From: Flagellimonas eckloniae
Lineage (GTDB): Bacteria > Bacteroidota > Bacteroidia > Flavobacteriales > Flavobacteriaceae
Length of the DNA: 64,000 nucleotides
NCBI RefSeq assembly: GCF_001413955.1
Contig: NZ_LCTZ01000002.1
Span: forward strand, 3,272,501-3,336,500
Reading direction: 5' to 3'
The notes below the pieces were generated by a model. It was not told the origin of the DNA and ran no database searches. It was given only the letters and a program-made list of their open reading frames with translations. Of the stretch, positions 57,925 through 64,000 are shown one piece after another (positions within the stretch are counted from its first letter, which is position 1; each line of letters starts with the position of its first letter). The position numbers and the translations under genes are program-made.

Positions 57925-59277
57925 ATGTTAAATATTTCACCAAACAAGTTGAATGAAAAAGTTGACCTGAGCGGCTATAAAGCGGTCAAAAAAGTCTTTT
58001 ATAGAACACATTACAAACATTTTAATCGACTTCTGGCAACATTCTTTATCATTGCTTTTATTGTAATGTTCTTGCCTTGGACGCAGAATATTACTGGAAA
58101 AGGGTACTTAACCACCCTAAAGCCGGACCAACGCCCACAGACCATTCAATCGCCAATTCCAGGGCGAATAGAAAAATGGTATGTTAGAGAGGGGGATTAT
58201 GTAAAGAAAGGAGATACCATCCTCTTTATTTCAGAAGTGAAAAGTGAATATTTTGATCCAAATTTGGTTGAGCGTACAGGTCAACAAATTAGAGCAAAAT
58301 CCATGTCCGTAACCTCGTATGAAGAAAAGGTAAAAGCGCTGAATGCCCAAATTAGTGCACTGTCCAATGAACGTGTTTTAAAATTGGAACAAGCCAAGAA
58401 CAAACTCATTCAATCCAGGTTAAAAGTACAGAGCGATAGTATAGATTTTGAGGCGGCAAAGACCAATATTTCTATCGCGGAGCGACAATATAATCGAATA
58501 GACCAACTTCAGAAAGAAGGCTTAAAAGCGGTTACCGATGTGGAGGAAAAACGATTGAAGCTCCAAGAGACGCAGGCCAAATTAATTTCCCAGGAAAACA
58601 AGTTGTTGGCCAGTAAGAATGAAGTTATCAATGCCCAAGTAGAAATCAACAGGGTGCAAGCGGCATACACTGATAAAATTTCCAAGGCACGCAGTGATAT
58701 GTTCACCGCACAATCCAATCAGTTTGATTCAGAGGCACAAGTCACCAAGTTGGAGAATGCCTATACCAACTATGAAATGCGTAACAACATGCTCTATATA
58801 AGAGCACCCCAGAGTGGCTTCATCAATAGGGCAATACAATCTGGTATTGGTGAGACCTTTAAAGAAGGAGATCGTTTAGTTGGAATTATGCCCTCTGAAT
58901 ATGATATGGCGGTGGAAACCTTTGTAGAGCCCATAGATTTACCGTTGATTCATATTGGAGAAAAGGTTCGGATACAATTTGATGGTTGGCCGGCAATAGT
59001 TTTTAGCGGTTGGCCCAATGTTTCCTTCGGAACTTTTGGAGGTGAAGTAGTGGCCATAGAAACTTTTATAAGTGACAATGGAAAGTATAGGGTATTGTTG
59101 GCTCCGGATAAAGAAGATGGGGCATGGCCAAAAGATATTCGGGTAGGCTCTGGAGCAAATACAATGGCACTATTGGAAGATGTTCCCATTTGGTTTGAAC
59201 TTTGGAGACAATTGAATGGTTTCCCCCCAAATTATTATCAACCTGAAAACGGAATGGCCAATGTCAAAAAGAAATAA
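57925..59277 (+). CDS. HlyD-type periplasmic adaptor protein
   Basis: 450 residues. N-terminal membrane helix (about 37-55), then a lipoyl/barrel-sandwich half (PDQRPQTIQSPIPGRIEKWY and later NNMLYIRAPQSGFINRAI), a long coiled-coil hairpin (about 120-260) that reaches TolC, and a beta-barrel C-terminus. Membrane fusion protein bridging the ABC exporter and the outer membrane channel. Seven bases after the ABC gene; its last 17 bases overlap the TolC start. Confidence 0.92.
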   Translation: MLNISPNKLNEKVDLSGYKAVKKVFYRTHYKHFNRLLATFFIIAFIVMFLPWTQNITGKGYLTTLKPDQRPQTIQSPIPGRIEKWYVREGDYVKKGDTILFISEVKSEYFDPNLVERTGQQIRAKSMSVTSYEEKVKALNAQISALSNERVLKLEQAKNKLIQSRLKVQSDSIDFEAAKTNISIAERQYNRIDQLQKEGLKAVTDVEEKRLKLQETQAKLISQENKLLASKNEVINAQVEINRVQAAYTDKISKARSDMFTAQSNQFDSEAQVTKLENAYTNYEMRNNMLYIRAPQSGFINRAIQSGIGETFKEGDRLVGIMPSEYDMAVETFVEPIDLPLIHIGEKVRIQFDGWPAIVFSGWPNVSFGTFGGEVVAIETFISDNGKYRVLLAPDKEDGAWPKDIRVGSGANTMALLEDVPIWFELWRQLNGFPPNYYQPENGMANVKKK

Positions 59278-60676
59278 GTATGGAATCTGTCTTTGGGTAT
59301 TCTTATTTGTAGCTGTCTTTGGGCTTCATGCACAGCAAGATACCTTGGCGCTTAATTTTAAGGAGTATTTGGGGTATGTAAAAAAATACCATCCCATTGC
59401 AAAACAGGCACAGCTCACTATAGCCATGGGGCAGGCCAATCTAATGAAGGCCAGAGGCGGTTTTGACCCTAAAATTGAAGTGGATTACGATAGAAAGGAA
59501 TTTAAAGGTATTGAATATTGGGATAGACTCAATACCACCTTTAAAATTCCAACATGGTTCGGAATTGAGCTCAAAGGAAATTTTGAACAAAATCAAGGAG
59601 CATTTACAAACCTTGACGAATCACTTCCTGACGATGGACTGTACAGTGCAGGTGTATCCATGTCATTGGGTCAGGGTTTTTGGGCCAATGAGCGCATGGC
59701 AACTCTTAGAAAGGCCAAGTTTTTTAGGGAACAATCAAAAGCAGATCAAGATTTATTGGTCAATGAGGTACTGTATAATGCTTCCCTGGCTTATTTTGAT
59801 TGGTTAAGAGCGTATAAAGACGCCTTGATTTTTGATGACTTTCTTCAAAACGCCGAAATACGTTTTCAAGGAGTAAAGCAAAGGGCACTTTCTGGAGATA
59901 TAGCTATTATAGATACCGTAGAGGCCAAAATTATAGTGCAAGACAGGGCACTTAATTTGGAACAGGCCAAAGTAAAGCTGATGAAAAAGTCTTTGGAACT
60001 TTCCAACTTTTTATGGATAAATGATGTGCCTGTTGAATTACAGCCACAAGTTATTCCCGATGAGAATGTGGAAAATGACATTGATGTGACCTTGGAGATT
60101 ATGGGTAAACCTTTAGATAGCTTTACCTTGGAAAACCATCCCAAGCTGAGGTCTTTGGAATACAAGATTGACGGTTTGGTGGTTGACAAAAGGCTCAAGG
60201 CAAATAAGTTATTGCCCAAGTTGGATGTGGAGTATAATTTTTTGACTGAATCTCCCGATCAAATCAATTCGTTGGATATTGACCAGTACAAGGGAGGACT
60301 CAGTTTTCGGTTGCCACTTTTTTTGAGAAAGGAACGGGGTGATCTTAAATTGGCAAAGTTTAAACTACAAGACGCGCAATTTGACCGCGACAATGCCCAG
60401 GTCGAGATTCAAAATAAGGTTGTGGCAATTTATCGAGAGTTGGATTCCTACACGACCCAAAACCAATTAATAGATAATATTGTGAGGGATTATAACACAC
60501 TTTTGACCGCTGAAGAACGCAAATTCAGTTTTGGGGAAAGTTCACTGTTTTTGATCAATTCACGGGAAAGCAAACTCATAGACTCATCCCTGAAACAAAA
60601 TGAGGTGCAGAATAAATTTTTCTATACAAAAGCTCTGTTGTTTAAGAGCTTGGCCATTAACCCAGAAGCCCTATAG
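59261..60676 (+). CDS. TolC-type outer membrane efflux protein
   Basis: 471 residues from MSKRNKYGIC with a signal peptide ending LHAQQ. The helical-barrel OEP pattern is seen in the two long amphipathic helix pairs (NFKEYLGYVKKYHPIAKQAQ; RQRA-type GVKQRALSGDIAIIDTVEAK) and FSFGESSLFLINSRESKLID. It forms the outer membrane exit duct. The longer frame to 59216 overlaps HlyD more and is not needed. Last gene of the exporter operon. Confidence 0.9.
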   Translation: MSKRNKYGICLWVFLFVAVFGLHAQQDTLALNFKEYLGYVKKYHPIAKQAQLTIAMGQANLMKARGGFDPKIEVDYDRKEFKGIEYWDRLNTTFKIPTWFGIELKGNFEQNQGAFTNLDESLPDDGLYSAGVSMSLGQGFWANERMATLRKAKFFREQSKADQDLLVNEVLYNASLAYFDWLRAYKDALIFDDFLQNAEIRFQGVKQRALSGDIAIIDTVEAKIIVQDRALNLEQAKVKLMKKSLELSNFLWINDVPVELQPQVIPDENVENDIDVTLEIMGKPLDSFTLENHPKLRSLEYKIDGLVVDKRLKANKLLPKLDVEYNFLTESPDQINSLDIDQYKGGLSFRLPLFLRKERGDLKLAKFKLQDAQFDRDNAQVEIQNKVVAIYRELDSYTTQNQLIDNIVRDYNTLLTAEERKFSFGESSLFLINSRESKLIDSSLKQNEVQNKFFYTKALLFKSLAINPEAL

Positions 60677-60726
60677 CTGACTTAGCACAAGACTAAAGCA
60701 ACTACGGAGTTTTAACCATAAGCAAA

Positions 60727-61581
60727 ATGAGAGTAAACCCGATAATAAAAGATACTTTTTTTATTGTAACAGGAATCTTTTCAGCTGCATTTGGCTTAGA
60801 AAGTTTTTTGCTGCCCAATAGGTTTATTGATGGCGGTGCTACTGGAATTTCACTTTTGGTTACAGAACTTACTTCCGTTCCGTTATGGGTTTTGATTATT
60901 TTGGTGAATATTCCATTTCTGTTTTTGGGGTATCGCGTATTGGGAAAGCAATTTACCATTAAAGCTATTCTGGCAATTTTAGGATTGGCTTTGGTATTGG
61001 TATTTGTTCAATTTCCAGAAGTGACCCAAGACAAGTTATTGGTTGCCGTTTTTGGCGGGTTTTTTTTGGGTGCGGGAATAGGACTTTCCATTAGAGGTGG
61101 TAGCGTCTTGGACGGAACAGAGGTTTTGGCCATTTTTTTGAGTAGAAAAATGGGAGCCAAAATAGGGGATGTTATCATTTTAATCAATATTCTGATTTTT
61201 TTGGCTGCCGCGTATCTATTATCGATTGAGGCCGCTTTATATTCCATGTTGACCTATTTGGCCGCCTCCAGAACCTTGGATTTTGTACTTGAAGGTATTG
61301 AAGAGTATACCGGGGTTACCATTATATCAGAAAAAAGCGAAGAAATCAGAGTAATGATCACAGAGAAGTTGGGAAGGGGATTAACCATCTATAAAGCAAG
61401 TGGCGGTTATGGAAAAAAAGGGGAGCATAACGAATATGACGTTGTCTATACCGTAATCACAAGGTTGGAGATACGGAAATTGAATATTGAGCTCAATAAA
61501 ATCGATGCCAATGCCTTTGTGGTCATGAATAGTATAAACGACACCAAAGGAGGCATGGTAAAGAAACGATTACTGAACTAA
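60727..61581 (+). CDS. YitT family membrane protein
   Basis: 284 residues: five or six helices in DUF161 (about 10-190; GIFSAAFGLESFLLPNRFIDGGATGIS; GSVLDGTEVLAIFLSRKMG) followed by the soluble DUF2179 domain (about 205-284; GRGLTIYKASGGYGKKGEHNEYDVVYTVI). Family role is unknown. It starts 50 bases after the TolC gene and is not coupled to it. Confidence 0.88.
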   Translation: MRVNPIIKDTFFIVTGIFSAAFGLESFLLPNRFIDGGATGISLLVTELTSVPLWVLIILVNIPFLFLGYRVLGKQFTIKAILAILGLALVLVFVQFPEVTQDKLLVAVFGGFFLGAGIGLSIRGGSVLDGTEVLAIFLSRKMGAKIGDVIILINILIFLAAAYLLSIEAALYSMLTYLAASRTLDFVLEGIEEYTGVTIISEKSEEIRVMITEKLGRGLTIYKASGGYGKKGEHNEYDVVYTVITRLEIRKLNIELNKIDANAFVVMNSINDTKGGMVKKRLLN

Positions 61582-61704
61582 TAAGGAAGGCTATTTTTTC
61601 ACTTACCTACAATGCCTTGTAAGTTTTCAACAGAGAATACAACCAATGATAAAAATCAGCTTATAGGCTGATTTTGAGGCTTAATTTTGAAAAAAGTATT
61701 GATT

Positions 61705-62331
61705 ATGGAAGTAGCTGAAAAAAAATCGAAGAAGGAACGTTTACAACTTATACAAAACGGTATTTCAAGCAGCATGAATTATAGGGAATATCGTGATTTG
61801 GTGCAGTATTTGGCCAAGAATAGGCAAACCACGGGCAAAGATCAGTTGGAATCGCTTATCAATTATACAGAGCTCAATGACCGTAGAATGAACCGTTGGG
61901 ACAAGACCTTAAAACTATCTCCAGAAATTGAAGTCAAAATTTCCAATAGTAAAAAAAGACTTACCCTTTTGGTATTGAGTGAAAGTTGGTGTGGCGATGC
62001 TTCGCCCAGCTTGCCTGTAATGAACAAGATAGCTGAGTTGAACCCAAATATTGAATTAAGAATACTACTTAGGGATGAAAACTTGGAGTTGATGGACGAG
62101 TTCTTAACGAATGGTTCCCGGTCTATTCCAAAATTGATTGTTCTGGACAGGGAGACTGAAGAAATAGTTGGTGAGTGGGGGCCTAGATCAAGTATTGCCA
62201 CAGAAATGGCCGAAGCGTATAAAAAAGAGCATGGCACACTTACTTCAGAGTTCAAACAAGACCTTCAGCTGTGGTATAACAAAGATAAAGGCCAGGATAT
62301 TTTAAAGGATTTGTTGGGGTTGCTTTTCTAG
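61705..62331 (+). CDS. Thioredoxin-like protein with single active-site Cys
   Basis: 208 residues from MEVAEKKSKKERL. The thioredoxin-like core is at about 88-190 with LLVLSESWCGDASPSLPVMN in place of the usual CxxC; only the first Cys remains. This variant (WCGDA) is common in Bacteroidetes and Bacillus proteins, function unknown. A TTG-started form from 61687 also exists. Cytosolic. Confidence 0.8.
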   Translation: MEVAEKKSKKERLQLIQNGISSSMNYREYRDLVQYLAKNRQTTGKDQLESLINYTELNDRRMNRWDKTLKLSPEIEVKISNSKKRLTLLVLSESWCGDASPSLPVMNKIAELNPNIELRILLRDENLELMDEFLTNGSRSIPKLIVLDRETEEIVGEWGPRSSIATEMAEAYKKEHGTLTSEFKQDLQLWYNKDKGQDILKDLLGLLF

Positions 62332-62418
62332 CAAGCATTTTTTGGGTTCATTTATAGGTCTCGGCTGTGGTTTCGTTGGGGCGTGGTAAATCTAGTTTTT
62401 GGTGGTTTCTATGTTTCA

Positions 62419-62459
62419 AGTTAACGAATTGTAGCTATAAATTATAGCCCGTGTTGAAC
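62419..62459. repeat. attC-like imperfect palindrome
   Basis: On the plus strand AGTTAAC (62419-62425), GCTATAA (62434-62440), one A, TTATAGC (62442-62448) and GTTGAAC (62453-62459). The inner pair is a perfect stem and GTTGAAC fits GTTRRRY; the other end differs by one base from RYYYAAC. It lies 14 bases past the HNH stop. This matches integron attC architecture, but no integrase is in the window. Confidence 0.4.
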
Positions 62460-62472
62460 CCAGGCTTTTTTG

Positions 62473-62778
62473 TTAATGTAATTTGTCATGACATGATTTG
62501 CAAATTGAAACTAACCATTTAATAGGTTCTTTTCCAATATTTTTCTTCGCATATCTTTTATGATGAACTTGTGTTGCTCGTTTTCCACAGTAAACGCATT
62601 TCCAGTTATCACGTTTTAAGACAACATAGCGTTTTCTTTTCCACTCGTCAGATTTTAAATAAGTATTACGATAATAGTTCCGACGACGTTTTCGCTTTAA
62701 GTTGAAACTCCAACGTTTAAATAGCCAAGGAACTAGTCCAACAACTAGCAAGAGGAGTAATAATTTGATCTCTTTCAT
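62473..62778 (-). CDS. Small membrane-anchored HNH nuclease-like protein
   Basis: 101 residues. N-terminal hydrophobic helix (about 5-20), a very basic stretch (KRWSFNLKRKRRRNYYRN), then an HNH module: CVYCGK (C61, C64), VHHKRY (H72, H73) and CKSCHDKLH (C93, C96, H97). The zinc-binding and catalytic His are present. The membrane anchor is unusual for an HNH endonuclease. It lies 18 bases after an acidic protein gene on the same strand. Confidence 0.75.
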   Translation of the reverse strand: MKEIKLLLLLLVVGLVPWLFKRWSFNLKRKRRRNYYRNTYLKSDEWKRKRYVVLKRDNWKCVYCGKRATQVHHKRYAKKNIGKEPIKWLVSICKSCHDKLH

Positions 62779-62796
62779 ATCATTTTCTAATGATAT

Positions 62797-63249
62797 TTAA
62801 CTAATCGTCAAATCATTTGGCCAATCGTATTCTTCTTCATTTTTCCAAGGCGCCCCGATTTCTACACTGCTCACCTTCCCAAATTCCACATTAAGAGTAA
62901 GCCAATTGTCATCGTCACTGTGAGTCGACCAGAAATCATACTCTTCTATTTCCCATTTCTTCACTAAATCCCCAAAAACCTCATTTTTAATCGAATCGGC
63001 ATCTTGGTCAATTATTTTAAATCCGTTGAACGACAATTGCGGACTAGCGCAGTAAATGTATCCTAATCGGTTGTCCTCATTTTTGTAAATGGTTAGCCTT
63101 AATTTTTGATTATTGTATTCTAAGTAAACATTGTCTGAATCCTCTTCGTCTTCTTGAATTTTATCTGGTATTCCTATTGTTCCATAAACCATTTTTTGAA
63201 ACATACCAAACTTTAAGTCTTCAATTCCAATATTAAGTTTGAGTTCCAT
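62797..63249 (-). CDS. Acidic hypothetical protein upstream of the HNH gene
   Basis: 150 residues, no signal peptide or helix. Rich in Asp, Glu and aromatic residues (DKIQEDEEDSDNVYLEYNNQ, EEYDFWSTHSDDDNWLTLNV), predicted mostly beta. No family recognised. Its acidity and place directly before a basic nuclease-like gene is the kind of layout seen for immunity proteins, but nothing else supports that. Confidence 0.6.
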   Translation of the reverse strand: MELKLNIGIEDLKFGMFQKMVYGTIGIPDKIQEDEEDSDNVYLEYNNQKLRLTIYKNEDNRLGYIYCASPQLSFNGFKIIDQDADSIKNEVFGDLVKKWEIEEYDFWSTHSDDDNWLTLNVEFGKVSSVEIGAPWKNEEEYDWPNDLTIS

Positions 63250-63268
63250 TTTTTTCAGTTTGCGTACA

Positions 63269-63335
63269 ACGTTAAGCTAAGGACTGTTTTAATTTCCTTT
63301 AATGACTGACAAGTGAAGTTCGGGAAATTTAACGT
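63269..63335. repeat. Imperfect dyad upstream of the accessory pair
   Basis: ACGTTAA (63269-63275) pairs with TTAACGT (63329-63335) and, inside, AATTTCC (63291-63297) with GGAAATT (63323-63329). It sits within the 165-base gap upstream of the acidic protein gene and, with the attC-like element at 62419, brackets the two-gene insert. The rest of this gap shows nothing else. Confidence 0.35.
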
Positions 63336-63414
63336 AAGATTCAAAAGGAAATTAGTATATAAATCCTTTGGATTACTAAACCACTAGGGTTGGGGTAAAC
63401 CTAAAATTGATACC

Positions 63415-64000
63415 CTATTTTCGTTGGAATAGGTAGGTAATCGTACCAATTTGAGAAACCTTGGAATCCGGGTTAAATCTCGCTTTTAGGGCATAAGCGA
63501 TTGCATTATCTACCAAACAGCCATTACTGGTCCCTGAACTTTGGTCATTAAAGTCAGCCTCCGTAACATAGCCAGAAGCATCCACCTTAATATTTATAAC
63601 AACTTTTCCGCCTTCAATACAGGTATAAATTGGAGGTGGTAAAGAATACGCATTTCTATCGATCAGGGAATACGAAATGGAGGTACGCTTATCTTTTAAA
63701 TTGTTGGTAAACTCCTCTTTTTGTGCTTCGCGCTCCCCTAAGAGTTGTTTTTTTTCTTCGCGTTTGGCGGCCAATTCCTTTAATTGTTCCGCGAACTCCC
63801 CATCTGAATCACTTGGAGTCCCTTGATCATTGTTCAAGGCGCGTTCTTCCAATAATTCTTCCAATGTTTTTAAGGGTTCTGGATTTCCAACAGATGGTTT
63901 GGCCGTTTCGTTAAAGGCCATATGGCTTTTTATAGGGTCGTTATTTGCCATTTCTTCCAGCCGTTCCTCTTCTTCCCGCAACAGTTCTTCGATATCCTCA
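63415..64000 (-). CDS. TonB-like energy transducer, C-terminal part (5' end beyond window)
   Basis: The frame is open to the window edge; about 194 residues are visible. The first part is charged and coiled (EELLREEEERLEE; KELAAKREEKKQLLGEREAQ), typical of the periplasmic linker. The last 80 residues have a TonB/TolA C-terminal pattern: LPPPIYTCIEGGKVVINIKVDASGYVTEADFN then VDNAIAYALKARFNPDS and GTITYLFQRK. It would couple proton-motive force to TonB receptors such as those at 24.8 and 40.7 kb. The N-terminal membrane anchor is not in the window. Confidence 0.85.
   Translation of the reverse strand, partial: EDIEELLREEEERLEEMANNDPIKSHMAFNETAKPSVGNPEPLKTLEELLEERALNNDQGTPSDSDGEFAEQLKELAAKREEKKQLLGEREAQKEEFTNNLKDKRTSISYSLIDRNAYSLPPPIYTCIEGGKVVINIKVDASGYVTEADFNDQSSGTSNGCLVDNAIAYALKARFNPDSKVSQIGTITYLFQRK

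Noticed and set aside
63415-64000. Right-edge protein as TolA or a coiled-coil cytoskeletal protein
   Set aside because: The C-terminal 80 residues fit a TonB-type energy transducer domain; the coiled part is the linker, so TonB family is the simpler reading.
1-64000. tRNA, rRNA, insertion sequences and prophage genes
   Set aside because: No cloverleaf, rRNA segment, transposase or phage structural motif was seen in the intergenic stretches by eye; a tRNAscan-SE and ISfinder run would settle this.

Overview
The window reads as a contiguous chromosome segment of a flavobacterium (Bacteroidota, family Flavobacteriaceae), most likely marine. The evidence is the gldE-gldD gliding pair, several SusC-like/TonB-dependent receptors, DUF families typical of Bacteroidetes (DUF2007, DUF4199, DUF4301, DUF3127, DUF2490), low GC, scarce Shine-Dalgarno sites, frequent TTG starts and -7 boxes of the TAnnTTTG type. 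I saw no rRNA, tRNA, CRISPR array, transposase or prophage genes.

Layout. 1-11.1 kb: an unidentified secreted-protein tail, a GNAT enzyme, and a split biotin locus (bioF-DUF2007-bioD; bioA plus a beta-ketoacyl synthase; bioB). A GT39 membrane glycosyltransferase and an NfeD/flotillin pair interrupt it. 11.1-17.6 kb: recX, RNase G, a tiny ribosomal-type protein, HU, then mutY-ssb-gldE-gldD. 17.6-23.1 kb (minus strand): a Met/His-rich envelope cluster that may handle metal, and a pair of M16 peptidases. 23.3-28.8 kb: DUF4199, rplU-rpmA, and a TonB receptor followed by a beta-propeller phytase. 28.8-35.5 kb: DUF1569, an SDR enzyme, ahcY, a phosphopantetheinyl transferase, and a tight four-gene vitamin salvage operon (YkoF-like thiamine-binding protein, PnuC-type permease, NadR-like P-loop kinase, DUF4301). 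35.5-36.2 kb has no large gene but carries four intrinsic terminators in a row. 36.2-40.4 kb: a PepSY-like secreted protein, a sigma-54 response regulator and a hybrid histidine kinase with its own Hpt. 40.5-42.9 kb: a TPP riboswitch and the TonB receptor it controls. 42.9-51.4 kb: housekeeping and envelope genes (oxidoreductase, greA, HIT, histidine kinase, DUF3127, short-chain fatty acid transporter, aat, tag). 51.4-54.7 kb: a bicarbonate-transport island (SbtA, LysR, two paralogous small proteins of unknown function). 54.7-60.7 kb: two small secreted proteins, then TetR-ABC-HlyD-TolC. 60.7-64 kb: YitT, a thioredoxin-like protein, a small accessory insert (HNH protein plus an acidic protein) flanked by palindromes, and the C-terminus of a TonB-like protein.

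How it fits together. Two vitamin themes dominate: making biotin, and importing and salvaging thiamine (outer membrane receptor under TPP control, inner membrane PnuC-type permease, kinase). DUF4301 carries motifs of UDP-sugar pyrophosphorylase-type nucleotidyltransferases and sits translationally coupled to the kinase, so this operon is the best candidate for an undescribed activity. Other points worth attention are the ABC exporter with a degenerate ATPase core, the repeated small-protein family around SbtA, a terminator that overlaps a start codon, and the gene-free array of terminators.
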